A DNA stretch of 64,000 nucleotides. Source: Deinococcus aestuarii (GTDB taxonomy: Bacteria > Deinococcota > Deinococci > Deinococcales > Deinococcaceae). A program made the position numbers and the translations under genes. The first letter of the stretch is position 1. The number at the start of each line of letters is the position of its first letter. The notes under the pieces are model-generated. The model was not told the origin of the DNA. It saw only the letters and a list, made by a program, of their open reading frames with translations, and searched no databases. The stretch covers positions 46,622 to 110,621 of the forward strand of contig NZ_JAHKSN010000016.1 of assembly GCF_018863415.1 (NCBI RefSeq), written 5' to 3'. Below are positions 17,905 through 27,574 of the stretch, piece by piece.

Positions 17905-18896
17905 GCGCCCCCGGGCTCGTCCTGGGCATCGACGCGGGCAACACCAAGACGGTCGCGCTCGTGGCGGACGCCGCCGGGCGCGTCCTGGGGTGGGGGCGCG
18001 GGGGGCGGGGCAACATCTACGTCTCCAAACGGGACGCCCTCGCGGCCATCGACCGGGCGGTGCTGGGGGCGCTGGCGATGGCGGGGGCGCGGGCTTCCGA
18101 TCTGCGCGCCGCCGTCCTGAGCGCGACGGGGGCCGACTGGCCCGAGGACTTCGCGTTGCTGGAGGCCGAACTCACCTCACGCGGCTGGGGCGAGTCCCGC
18201 GAGGTGGTCAACGACGCCGTGGGCGCCCTGCACGCCGCCTCGCCGAGCGGCACGGGCGTGATCGTCGCCTGCGGCACGAGCGCGGGCATCGCTGCCGCCG
18301 CCCCGGACGGACAGACCTGGCACACGAGCTACTGGCAGGAACCGGAGGGCGCCGAGGAACTCGGGGAAGCGACCCTGCGCGCGGTGTACCGGGCGGAACT
18401 GGGCCTCGACCCTCCCACCGCGCTGACGGGGCGGGTGCTGGCCCTCTACCGCATGGGGAGCGTGGAGGCGCTGCTGCACGCCTTCACCCGCAGAGGCCGC
18501 CGCCCGCCGGGCCGGGTGGGTCGCCTCGCGCGGGTGCTGCTGGACGCGGCGGACGGGGGAGACGGGACGGCGGCCCGGCTCGTGCGCGAGCACGGCGAGG
18601 CCCTGGGCGACTACGCCCTCGTGGCGGCGCGGCGGGTGGGCCTGGGCGGCGCAGACTTCGACCTGTACGCGGCGGGGGGCGTGATGCGCCACCCCTCGCC
18701 CCTGCTGCGAGGCGCCCTGCTCGCGCGGGTGCAGCAATGTGAGCCGGGCGTGACCCTGCGCTCTGGAGGCTTCGAGCCGGTCGCGGGCGCCGCCCTGCTC
18801 GCCCTGCGCGCGGCCCACGGGGGAGCAGATGACCTCGGTGGGTGGCGCGCCGCCCTGGAGGAGACGTTGCCCCCGGAGACGCTGTTTCGCACCTGA
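17901..18896 (+). CDS. BadF/BadG-type N-acetylglucosamine kinase
   Basis: A 331-residue ASKHA-fold sugar kinase of the BadF/BcrA/NagK type. The phosphate-1 loop is GLVLGIDAGNTKT, the linking motif VVNDAVGAL and the phosphate-2 loop GVIVACGTSAG, with the adenosine motif LYAAGGVMRHPSP near the C-terminus. Bacterial homologues phosphorylate GlcNAc or glucosamine. The GTG at 17901 overlaps the NagB stop by four bases, giving a GH4-NagB-kinase operon able to hydrolyse, phosphorylate and deaminate amino-sugars. A GlcNAc-6-P deacetylase would still be needed if the substrate is acetylated; it is not in this window. Confidence 0.87.
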   Translation: MSAPGLVLGIDAGNTKTVALVADAAGRVLGWGRGGRGNIYVSKRDALAAIDRAVLGALAMAGARASDLRAAVLSATGADWPEDFALLEAELTSRGWGESREVVNDAVGALHAASPSGTGVIVACGTSAGIAAAAPDGQTWHTSYWQEPEGAEELGEATLRAVYRAELGLDPPTALTGRVLALYRMGSVEALLHAFTRRGRRPPGRVGRLARVLLDAADGGDGTAARLVREHGEALGDYALVAARRVGLGGADFDLYAAGGVMRHPSPLLRGALLARVQQCEPGVTLRSGGFEPVAGAALLALRAAHGGADDLGGWRAALEETLPPETLFRT

Positions 18897-18928
18897 AAGT
18901 TCACCTTGAAGGGTACCCAGGAGACCCG

Positions 18929-19732
18929 ATGCCCCTCCCGCTCGCCTTGTCCGGCCTCTACACCTACCCCATCAAGTCGGCGCGCGGCGTGGCGCTGGAT
19001 CACTCGCGGGTCGATTTGTTCGGGCTCGACCTCGACCGTCGCTGGATGGTCGTGGACGCCTCGGGCCGCCAGGTGACCCAGCGCGACTTCCCGCGCCTGG
19101 GCCTCGTCGGGGTGGAGCTGACGCCGGGGGGGCTGCGCGTGACGGCGCCGGGCCTGCCGCCCCTGGACGTGCCGCGCGAGCCGGGCGGGCCGCCACGTCT
19201 GGTCCACATCTTCCACCAGGCCGTGCAGGCTCTCGCCGTGGGCGGGGAGGCGGCGGAGTGGTGGAGCGCGTACCTGGGCACGCGGGCGGCCCTGGTCTTC
19301 TTCCCGGAGGAGGCCGAGCGGCGCATGAACCCGCGCTTCGGCACGGCGCGCATCGGGTTCGCGGACGGCAACCCCCTCCACCTCGTCCACGAGGCGTCGG
19401 TCACGGATCTCAACGCCCGATTGCGCGACCCGGTGACGCCCGAGCGCTTCCGGCCCAACCTCGTCGTGCGCGGCGGTGCCCCCTACGAGGAGGACGGCTG
19501 GCGGCGCATCCGAGTCGGGAGCCTGGAATTCGATGTGGTCGAGCCGTGTGCCCGGTGCAGCGTGCTCAACGTCTCGGACGGCCGCATGGGCGCGGAGCCG
19601 CTGCGGACCCTGGCGGGCTACCGGCGGCGCGGAAGGCTGGTGGAGTTCGGGCAAAACCTCGTCCACACCGCGCGGGGAGAGGTGGCGCTGGGTGACCCGC
19701 TGACCGTGCTGCGGCGGCAAGAGGGGAATTGA
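18929..19732 (+). CDS. MOSC domain protein
   Basis: A 267-residue MOSC protein with an N-terminal MOSC-N barrel (GLYTYPIKSARGVALD) and a C-terminal MOSC domain containing RPNLVV and the conserved cysteine segment VEPCARCSVLNVSDG. MOSC proteins bind molybdenum cofactor or carry sulfide, and relatives such as YcbX and mARC reduce N-hydroxylated compounds. The ATG at 18929 has CAGGAG upstream and follows the kinase gene by 32 bases. It probably shares the transcript but has no obvious functional tie to amino-sugar use. Confidence 0.9.
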   Translation: MPLPLALSGLYTYPIKSARGVALDHSRVDLFGLDLDRRWMVVDASGRQVTQRDFPRLGLVGVELTPGGLRVTAPGLPPLDVPREPGGPPRLVHIFHQAVQALAVGGEAAEWWSAYLGTRAALVFFPEEAERRMNPRFGTARIGFADGNPLHLVHEASVTDLNARLRDPVTPERFRPNLVVRGGAPYEEDGWRRIRVGSLEFDVVEPCARCSVLNVSDGRMGAEPLRTLAGYRRRGRLVEFGQNLVHTARGEVALGDPLTVLRRQEGN

Positions 19733-19830
19733 GCGCCCGCGCCCGCCGCCTCCGGGAACCTTCACACGGTGGGCGGTCTGACCGTCTGGGGGGGACGGCT
19801 CGCCTACGGTGGGCCTCCAGGAGGTTGACT

Positions 19831-20295
19831 ATGAGCAAAACGCTGTTCACGACCCAGGCGACCGCGCACGGGGGCCGCGCCGGATATATCGAGACGCCCG
19901 ACCACCACCTCGGCGTCAAGCTGAGTGTGCCGCAGGAGATTGGCGGTGACGGCGGGGTGGGCACCAACCCCGAGCAGCTCCTCGCCGCCGGGTACGCCGC
20001 GTGCTTCCAGAGCGCCATCGGGGCCATCGCCCGGCGCGAGAAGATTTCCTTCGGCTCCTCGCGCGTGACGGGCGTGGTGGGCCTGATGCGCGACGACCTC
20101 GGCTACGTCCTCGACGTGGAGCTGCGGGTCGTGCTGCCCGACCTCACCCGCGAGCGGGCACAGTACATGATCGACGAGGCCCACAAGCTCTGCCCCTTCA
20201 GCCGCGCCCTCCAGGGCAACGTGGACGTGCGCCTCGTGCTGGAGGACGAGGGACTGGTGGAGGAGGGACAGGAGCAGCTTCAACAGCAGGCGTAG
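19831..20295 (+). CDS. ohr: Organic hydroperoxide resistance protein (Ohr)
   Basis: A 154-residue Ohr/OsmC protein, typical length. The two catalytic cysteines are in place: Cys58 in AGYAACFQSAI and Cys121 in AHKLCPFSRA, with the Ohr-type N-terminus TLFTTQATAHGGRAG. It reduces organic and lipid hydroperoxides in the cytosol using lipoylated partners. AGGAGG sits just upstream of the ATG. No OhrR-like MarR gene is adjacent. Confidence 0.95.
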   Translation: MSKTLFTTQATAHGGRAGYIETPDHHLGVKLSVPQEIGGDGGVGTNPEQLLAAGYAACFQSAIGAIARREKISFGSSRVTGVVGLMRDDLGYVLDVELRVVLPDLTRERAQYMIDEAHKLCPFSRALQGNVDVRLVLEDEGLVEEGQEQLQQQA

Positions 20296-20298
20296 GCA

Positions 20299-20344
20299 AG
20301 GAGGCCGGGAGCGCGGAGTCCGAGCCCGGGCTCCGCGCCTCCTT
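20299..20344. terminator. GC hairpin after ohr
   Basis: GCGCGGAG (20311-20318) pairs with CTCCGCGC (20331-20338), and outer arms AAGGAG and CTCCTT extend the stem with a bulge. It lies directly after the ohr stop. There is no clear T-run, so it may terminate only weakly or stabilise the 3' end. Confidence 0.45.
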
Positions 20345-20498
20345 GCTCCCCCTCGTCCGGAAGGGTCCGTCGCCGAACTTCCAGAGCCCGGGCTCGGTGT
20401 GCCCGACCATGTAAATGGGGTGGACGGCCTGGATGAGGCGGTCGCCCTGCAACGCGGTGAACCGCGTCATGCCCCGGCCCCGGAAGTCGGGCCCCCGC

Positions 20499-21164
20499 TC
20501 AGCCGGAGTAGACCTCGGTCCGCAGCCCCGGGAAGCCCTCCTCCAGCTCGCGCGCCAGTTGCCGCAGCCCCCACAGCTCGGTGCGGCGGTGCCCGAGCGC
20601 GACCACACCCAGGCCCAGCGCGCGGGCCGCCTCCTGCGCCGAGGGCCGCAGTTGGCCCGTCAGGTAGACGTTCACCCCCAGCGAATGCGTCAGCCCGAGG
20701 AGCCCCGGGTTCATCGCGTTCATCAGCGCCACCCGCACGAAGGATGTGTCCGCCGGTCCCCACGAGCGGTCTTCTCCCCGCAGCTCCTCCGTCAGCGCGC
20801 GGTGGAAGGCCCGCCACTCGGGCTCGGGCGGCGTGGCCGTCAACCCCACCGGGCGCTCCTGCCAGAAGAGGGGCCGCACCTCCCGCCACCCCAGCCGCTC
20901 CGCGAGGCGCAGGTTGGGCCCGGTCGTCAGTTGCAGGTCGAAGCCGTCGTGCGCGTTCACCACACCGAGGCCGGGCAGGGCGTCTCCCAGCCGCAGCGCC
21001 CGGTGGAGAAAAAGGGCGTCGGTTTCCACTCTCCCCGGCAGGTCAGCGGGTTCGAGGGCGAGCCCGAGGGAGGCGACCTCCGGAGACCCGGCCCGGAAGA
21101 GAGGACGCGGCTCGTCGAGATGAACGTGCAGCCAGCGGGCCAGATCGTCGAGGCGGGCGCTCAC
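20499..21164 (-). CDS. Nif3-like dinuclear metal-centre protein
   Basis: A 221-residue protein I place in the Nif3/YbgI (GTP cyclohydrolase I type 2 homologue) family, mainly from the C-terminus (VNVYLTGQLRPSAQEAARAL, then GHRRTELWGLRQLARELEE), which matches the family's GH-x-x-TE motif. The N-terminus SARLDDLARWLHVHL fits too. It is shorter than the usual 250-370 residues and the N-terminal metal-ligand histidines are less obvious, so metal binding is uncertain. Start is the GTG at 21164. Convergent with ohr. Biochemical role of the family is unsettled. Confidence 0.7.
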   Translation of the reverse strand: MSARLDDLARWLHVHLDEPRPLFRAGSPEVASLGLALEPADLPGRVETDALFLHRALRLGDALPGLGVVNAHDGFDLQLTTGPNLRLAERLGWREVRPLFWQERPVGLTATPPEPEWRAFHRALTEELRGEDRSWGPADTSFVRVALMNAMNPGLLGLTHSLGVNVYLTGQLRPSAQEAARALGLGVVALGHRRTELWGLRQLARELEEGFPGLRTEVYSG

Positions 21165-21310
21165 CGGGTCAGCCTGCCGCGCGCGTGGACTGGGCGCCGC
21201 GTGGAATCACGCAATGGGGGAGCCTGCCCTCCCCGCGGGGCTCACGGACCTCCGCTATCCCCCGCGAATCGGCCCGGGATGAGAAGAAGGCCCTTTATAC
21301 TGAGCGCGCC

Positions 21311-22873
21311 ATGAAGCACATCCTTCTCTCCGCCGCGTTGCTGCTGGGGTTCGCCTCCGCCGCACCCCTCACCGTCACCATCCTCCACACCGACGACCTG
21401 CACGGCCACGTCGATCCCGTCAAGGTCGGGGAGGGCACCTACGGCGGCTACGCCCGCCAGACCGCGCTCGTCCGGCGGTACGCGGCGCAGGACCCCAATC
21501 CCCTCGTGCTCTCGGGCGGCGACACCTTCCAGGGCACCCTGTACTACAACGTCTACCAGGGCCTCGCCGACGTGCTGTTCATGAACTACCAGGGCTATCA
21601 GGCGATGGCGGTCGGCAACCACGAGTTCGACAACGGCCCGGAGGCGCTCGCCCGCTTCGCCCAGAAGGCGCAGTTCCCGCTCCTCGCCTCCAACCTCGAC
21701 CTCACCGCCGAGCCGCTGCTGCGCGATCTCGTCAAGCCCTACGCGGTCCTGAGCGTCGGCGGGCAGAAGGTCGGCGTGATCGGCGCAGTGACGCCCGACC
21801 TGCCGCTGATCTCCTCGCCGGGGCCGAACGTCAAGATGGTCGAGCTGGCCCAGGCCCTGAACGCCAGCGTCAAGGCCCTTCAGGACCAGGGGATCGACAA
21901 GATCATCCTCGTCTCGCACCTGGGGTACACGCTGGAGCAGGAGGTCGCCAAGACGGTCCCCGGTCTCGACGTGATCGTGGGCGGACACTCCCACACCCTG
22001 CTCGGCACCTTCGACAACAAGGACTTCCCGCCGAGCGAGGGGCCGTATCCCACCATCGTCCAGAATCCCGACGGCAACCGCACCCTGCTCGTCGCCGCGT
22101 GGGAGTGGGGCAAGGTGCTCGGGCGCCTTCAGGTGACCTTCAACGACGCGGGCGCGGTCGAGAGCTTCCAGGGCAACCCCATCGTCGTGTCCGCCGACCT
22201 GCCCGAGGACCCCACCGCCCGGCGGATGATCGACACGCTGAGCGTGCCCATCGCCGCCCTGCGCCGTCAGGTCGTGGGCACCACCGCGAACGGCCTGAAC
22301 GGCGCCCGCGAGATCGTCCGTCGCCGCGAGAGCACGATGGCGAACGTCCTCGCCGACGCGGCCCTCGACGCGGCGAAGAACGCAGGGGCCACCATCGCCT
22401 TCGTGAACGGCGGCGGCGTGCGCTCCAGCATCGACGCGGGTCCGATCACCTTCGAGGAGGCGATCACCGTCCAGCCCTTCGGCAACACGCTGACGGTCCT
22501 CGACCTGACGGGCGCGGAAATCAGGCAGGCCCTGGAACACGGGGTCGCCACCTGGAGTGAGAACAAGGGCCAGTTCCTGCACGTCTCGCGCGGCATGAGC
22601 TACACCTTCGACCCCACCCGCCCCGCCGGGAGCCGCGTCACCGCCGTCACCGTCGGCGGCCAGCCCCTGGTCGACACCCAGACCTACACGGTCGCCATGA
22701 ACACCTTCACCGCCAAGGGCGGCGACGGCTTCGACGTGTTCAAGAACGCCACGGGCCGCCGCCTCGACACGGGCACCCTCGACATCGACATCCTGGTGAA
22801 CTACCTCAAGGCCCGCCCCACCACCGACGCCCAGAACGAGGGCCGCATCGTGATCGTGAACGAGCCGAAGTAA
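21311..22873 (+). CDS. Secreted 5'-nucleotidase / metallophosphoesterase (UshA type)
   Basis: A 520-residue exported enzyme. Signal peptide MKHILLSAALLLGFASAAP is followed by a calcineurin-like domain with the dimetal motifs ILHTDDLHGH, GGDTFQG, VGNHEFDNG, VSHLGY and GGHSH. The C-terminal 5'-nucleotidase substrate domain has FVNGGGVRSSIDAG and QPFGNTL. It releases phosphate and nucleosides from extracellular nucleotides, a phosphate- or nucleoside-scavenging step. The frame extends upstream to 20399, but the signal peptide fixes the start at 21311. A strong terminator follows. Confidence 0.95.
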   Translation: MKHILLSAALLLGFASAAPLTVTILHTDDLHGHVDPVKVGEGTYGGYARQTALVRRYAAQDPNPLVLSGGDTFQGTLYYNVYQGLADVLFMNYQGYQAMAVGNHEFDNGPEALARFAQKAQFPLLASNLDLTAEPLLRDLVKPYAVLSVGGQKVGVIGAVTPDLPLISSPGPNVKMVELAQALNASVKALQDQGIDKIILVSHLGYTLEQEVAKTVPGLDVIVGGHSHTLLGTFDNKDFPPSEGPYPTIVQNPDGNRTLLVAAWEWGKVLGRLQVTFNDAGAVESFQGNPIVVSADLPEDPTARRMIDTLSVPIAALRRQVVGTTANGLNGAREIVRRRESTMANVLADAALDAAKNAGATIAFVNGGGVRSSIDAGPITFEEAITVQPFGNTLTVLDLTGAEIRQALEHGVATWSENKGQFLHVSRGMSYTFDPTRPAGSRVTAVTVGGQPLVDTQTYTVAMNTFTAKGGDGFDVFKNATGRRLDTGTLDIDILVNYLKARPTTDAQNEGRIVIVNEPK

Positions 22874-22892
22874 GGCAAATCCAGCAGTGGAC

Positions 22893-22930
22893 GGGACGCG
22901 GCGTGGAGGGTGGCCGCGTCCCTCTTATAA
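22893..22930 (+). terminator. Terminator after the 5'-nucleotidase gene
   Basis: Perfect ten-base stem GGGACGCGGC (22893-22902) and GCCGCGTCCC (22913-22922) with a ten-base loop, followed by the T-containing tail TCTTATAA. It sits 20 bases after the stop codon. Confidence 0.8.
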
Positions 22931-23024
22931 GGCATGTGACGGAAGAGAAGCGGTCATCCTGAGCGTGAGCGTTGGGCTCAGCGTGACCGCGTTCCTGCGT
23001 GGGGCGTTCTCTAGAGGCCCGACG

Positions 23025-23573
23025 TTACGCCGTCCCGAACTGTGGCGCCCCCGCCCTGATCCGCAGGACGCTCTGGCGGAAAAACTCCGGGTCGTTCAGG
23101 GCGCGGGCGACCGTGTACGCCCCCTGGATCGCGGTGAACAGGTCGTCCCCGGCCGAGGAGGGCAGCCCGAGGAGGACCGTCCTCTGCCGCAGGGCGCCCA
23201 GGTAGAGTGCCACCGTCCCCCCGGCCCGCGCCGCCGCCGGGTCGCCCAGGGCGCGCAGCTCGCCCGCCAGCGTGCCGAAGGGGCAGCCGAACTGCGCCGC
23301 GCCCCCCGGGTCGGCGAGCAGCCAGTCGAAGTAGGCCTCGAACCACGCGCGGGAGGGCAGCGGCGACATCCGCGCGAGCAGGTCGAGCAACTCGGCCTCG
23401 CAGGCGTCGAGTGCGGCCCGCACAAGGTCTTCTCGCGTCTTGAAGTAGTAGTACATGTTCCCCAGGGGGACGCCCGCCTCCTGGGCCACGTCCTTGAGGG
23501 TCGTGCCCGCCACGCCGCTTTCCCGGTAGAGCCGCAGCGCCACGGCCACGATCTGCTCCCGTTTGCTCTGCAT
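23025..23573 (-). CDS. TetR/AcrR-family regulator
   Basis: A 182-residue TetR-type repressor. The N-terminal helix-turn-helix is residues about 5-50 (TTLKDVAQEAGVPLGNMYYY, then FKTREDLV) and the rest is a helical ligand-binding domain with a CPFGTLAGEL segment typical of the YxaF/LmrA-like group. It is divergent from the secreted hydrolase gene, and a perfect 6+6 inverted repeat lies between them. It therefore probably represses that hydrolase and itself; the ligand is unknown. Confidence 0.9.
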   Translation of the reverse strand: MQSKREQIVAVALRLYRESGVAGTTLKDVAQEAGVPLGNMYYYFKTREDLVRAALDACEAELLDLLARMSPLPSRAWFEAYFDWLLADPGGAAQFGCPFGTLAGELRALGDPAAARAGGTVALYLGALRQRTVLLGLPSSAGDDLFTAIQGAYTVARALNDPEFFRQSVLRIRAGAPQFGTA

Positions 23574-23644
23574 CCCTCACCCCCCGTCGGGTTCAAGATG
23601 CCATGAAGTCCGCCCGCACTTTGCGAGCGTTTCTTGCCTCTACT

Positions 23645-23666
23645 CTCAGTTGGAAAGCTGACTGAG
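23645..23666. promoter_or_regulatory. Candidate TetR operator
   Basis: CTCAGT (23645-23650) and ACTGAG (23661-23666) form a perfect inverted repeat separated by ten bases, in the 160-base divergent region between the TetR gene and the hydrolase. Length and spacing fit a TetR-family operator. No binding evidence is available. Confidence 0.5.
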
Positions 23667-23733
23667 TGGATCTCCGGGTGTGTGCTGCGGCCCGACCGCG
23701 TTCCCTTTCGCCCGTTTTCCCAAGGAGGTTTCC

Positions 23734-24630
23734 ATGTCGCACCACCCCCGCCGCCCGCTTCTGCTCGCCGCCCTCACGACCGCCCTGCTCGGTTCCGCCC
23801 TCGCGGGGGGGAGCGCCGGGGCCCAGCAGTCGGGTGACCTCGACATCAACGGCGCCCGCATCCACTACGTCTCGCAGGGCAGCGGCACGCCGATGCTCCT
23901 CCTGCACGGCTATCCCCTGAGCGGCGAGCTGTTCTCGCGCAACCGGGATGCGCTGGCCGCCGCCGGGTACCGCGTCATCACCATCGACCACCGGGGGTAT
24001 GGCCGCAGCACCGCCCCGGCGGACGCACCGGGCAGCCTGGAGACCTACGCGCAGGACGCCCTCGCGGTGATGGACCGCCTGAACGTGCCGAAAGCGATCA
24101 TCGGCGGCATGAGCATGGGCGGCCCCATCGCCTTCGAGATGTACCGCCGCGCGCCCGACCGTTTCCTGGGCCTGATCCTGATCGACACCATCGCCAACCC
24201 GGCGAGCATCGTCGAGCAGAACCTCTGGAAGGGCATGGCGCAGAAGGCGAGCACCTACGGCCCGCAGTCCCTCGCCCCCGAACTCCTCAAGGACATGTTG
24301 ACGGGCGAGACGCGGGTCCGGCGCATGGCCGACGCCATGTTCCTGACGAACATCGTGGGGCAGGCCAGCGTGGCCGCCGACGTGGCGGGAGCGAATGTGC
24401 TCGCCACCCGGCCCGACTCCATCCCGACGCTCAAGACGATCCGGGTGCCCACCCTGATCATCGAGGGGCTGGAGGATACCGTCTACCCGCCCGAGTTCTC
24501 GCTGAAGATGCAGCAGAATATCGCGGGCAGCAAGCTCGTGATCATCCCCGGCGCCGCCCACGCCGCGATCTTCGAGAAGGCGGACGCCGCCAACCGGGCG
24601 ATCCTCGACTGGGCGCGGACGGTTCGCTAA
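23734..24630 (+). CDS. Secreted alpha/beta hydrolase
   Basis: A 298-residue alpha/beta-hydrolase with a Sec signal peptide (RRPLLLAALTTALLGSALAG, cleavage near SAGA-QQ). The fold is shown by MLLLHGYPLSGELF (oxyanion region), the nucleophile elbow GGMSMGGPIA (Ser), the acid region LIIEGLEDTVYP and the catalytic His in IIPGAAHAAIFE. The start at 23734 is set by AAGGAGG. Sequence style is close to haloperoxidase/esterase-like hydrolases; the export suggests an ester or lactone substrate outside the cytosol. It is divergent from the TetR gene, its likely repressor. Confidence 0.9.
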   Translation: MSHHPRRPLLLAALTTALLGSALAGGSAGAQQSGDLDINGARIHYVSQGSGTPMLLLHGYPLSGELFSRNRDALAAAGYRVITIDHRGYGRSTAPADAPGSLETYAQDALAVMDRLNVPKAIIGGMSMGGPIAFEMYRRAPDRFLGLILIDTIANPASIVEQNLWKGMAQKASTYGPQSLAPELLKDMLTGETRVRRMADAMFLTNIVGQASVAADVAGANVLATRPDSIPTLKTIRVPTLIIEGLEDTVYPPEFSLKMQQNIAGSKLVIIPGAAHAAIFEKADAANRAILDWARTVR

Positions 24631-24650
24631 ACCTCGGCCTCCACGGCAGG

Positions 24651-24696
24651 GGGGCGCACGGAACTTCGGCGGTTCCGTGCGCCCCTTTCGTTGTTG
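24651..24696 (+). terminator. Strong intrinsic terminator after the hydrolase gene
   Basis: A perfect 14-base stem, GGGGCGCACGGAAC (24651-24664) with GTTCCGTGCGCCCC (24672-24685), a seven-base loop and the tail TTTCGTTGTT. This is the clearest rho-independent terminator in the window. Confidence 0.92.
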
Positions 24697-25199
24697 CCCT
24701 CCTATCAGCCAGCCGCCGCGCGTTTTCGGTGACGGGGAAGACCGCTCCGGGCGCAGAGGCAGGGGGCAGGCCCGCACGCCCGACGCGTCCCGAGTCGGGT
24801 TTGTCCGTGGAGGGATGGTTTGTGTCCTCCACCCGTCCACAGGCAGGGGTGACGCCCCCAGATTTTCAATGGATACACACCCGTTTTGTTCCCGTTGAAG
24901 CACGACAATAACCGGCCACAATAGGTCTTTGTTCCCCTGATGGCTAGACGGCTAGACGAGTATGTGAAGTTTTACTCTAGATTCTGTACAGGGCAGTAAA
25001 GGAATTCGCCCAAATCGGGCGCCCCCGAGTCGCTAGTCTCTGGGAGGTTCCGGGGCATTCGTCCGCCTCCGGCTCTGGCAGCGGGAGGCTCTTTACTCCC
25101 CTCCATGAGAATTTTCAGCCTATGTTCTGTTCCCAGGAACATATTCGTCAGGCATTGGTCAGATCCATCCAACCTGTTTCCCGTGGGAGGGGCGTTCTC
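24697..25199. other. Intergenic region before the galactofuranose cluster
   Basis: No convincing gene. The AT-richer part, about 24900-25010, probably contains the promoter for the downstream glycosyltransferase and holds an inverted repeat TTTACT (24971-24976) / AGTAAA (24995-25000), plus a tandem GGCTAGAC pair around 24941-24957. Short frames on both strands have no recognisable features. Confidence 0.35.
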
Positions 25200-26367
25200 T
25201 TGAAAAAGATCCATCTGAACTCCGGCTCACGCGGGGCGGCCCCCGCCCTGATCGTGATTTCGCATCTGCGCTGGGACTTCGTGTTTCAGCGGCCCCAGCA
25301 TCTGATGACCCGCGCGGCCCGCACCCGCCGGGTCTTCTACGTGGAAGAGCCCATTTTCGGCGCCGGGCCCGACCGCCTGGAGACGCAGGCCGACCCCAGC
25401 GGTGTGACGGTCCTGACCCCGCACGTGGAGGAGGGCCACAGCCCCGCGCAGTCTCAGACCCGCACGGCGCGGCTGCTCGGCGAGTTCGTGCGCGACGAGG
25501 GCATGGAGACCTACGACCTGTGGGTCTACACGCCGATGGAGCTGCCGGTCACTTCGGGGCTGCGTCCGCGCGTCACGGTGTACGACTGCATGGACGAACT
25601 CGCCAACTTCAGGGGCGCGTCGCCCGAGCTGCGCGAGCGCGAGGCCCAGCTTTTCGCGCAGGCCGATCTGGTGTTCACCGGCGGCCACCGCCTGTACGAG
25701 TCCAAGTGCCAGCAGCACGACAGCGCCCACCCCTTCCCGTCGAGCGTGGATGTGCCCCACTTTATGGGCGCGCGGGGGGGCCTGGAGGACGCCGCCGACC
25801 AGGAGGGGCTGCCCCGCCCCCGCCTGGGCTTTTACGGGGTGATCGACGAGCGCTTCGACATCGGGCTGATCGGCGAGCTGGCCCGCCGCCGCCCGGAGTG
25901 GCAGTTCGTCCTGCTCGGCCCGGTGGTGAAGATCGACCCGGCCGAGCTGCCGCGCGGCGAGAACCTGCACTACCTCGGCATGAAGAAGTACACCGAGCTG
26001 CCGACCTACCTCGCCCACTGGGACGTGGCGCTGCTCCCCTTCGCGCTGAACGAGGCGACCGAGTTCATCAGCCCCACCAAGACGCCCGAGTACCTCGCGG
26101 CGGGCGTGGCCGTGGTCTCCACCGGCATCCGCGACGTGATCCGGCCCTACGGCGAGCGTGACCTCGTGCGCGTGGCCGACGGGGTGGACGCCTTCGAGGC
26201 CGCCTGCGCCGCCGCCCTGGCCGAGGCGGGCACGCCCGCCGCCGAGGAGCGCAGGGAGCGCGCCGACGCCTACCTCGCCACCCTCTCCTGGGACCGCACC
26301 TGGGCCGAGATGAGCGCCCTGATCGAGGAGGCCGCCGCCGAGCGCGTGGCCGTCGCCGGGGTGGCCG

Positions 26368-26375
<8 letters not shown>
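25200..26375 (+). CDS. Glycosyltransferase, TuaH/GT4-like
   Basis: A protein of about 391 residues beginning at a TTG (25200) preceded by GGGAGGGG. An in-frame ATG at 25122 exists but has no ribosome site and adds 26 residues before the conserved start (ALIVISHLRWDFVFQRPQHL). The fold is GT-B: an N-terminal half with DLWVYTPMELPV and a C-terminal nucleotide-sugar half with LGFYGVIDERFD, QFVLLGPVVKI and SPTKTPEYLAAG. It overlaps the UDP-galactopyranose mutase by eight bases, so it may use UDP-galactofuranose to build a surface glycan. The acceptor is unknown. Confidence 0.85.
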
Positions 26376-27513
<1,138 letters not shown>

Positions 27514-27526
27514 GCGCGAACAGGGA

Positions 27527-27572
27527 GAGCCCGCCCGGAGAGCCGACGCGCCGGGCGGGCTCCTCTTGTCTG
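27527..27572. terminator. Bidirectional terminator between glf and the TPR regulator
   Basis: Perfect 12-base stem GAGCCCGCCCGG (27527-27538) / CCGGGCGGGCTC (27551-27562), tail CTCTTGTCT. It separates convergent genes and marks the left boundary of the regulator/peptide module. Confidence 0.85.
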
Positions 27573-27574
27573 GC

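Noticed and set aside
24941..24957. GGCTAGAC tandem pair as a possible regulatory repeat
   Set aside because: Only two short copies without symmetry or clear promoter relation; likely chance or slippage.
25122..25199. ATG at 25122 as the start of the TuaH-like glycosyltransferase
   Set aside because: No ribosome site, and the added residues do not resemble the family; the TTG at 25200 has GGGAGGGG upstream. Not excluded.
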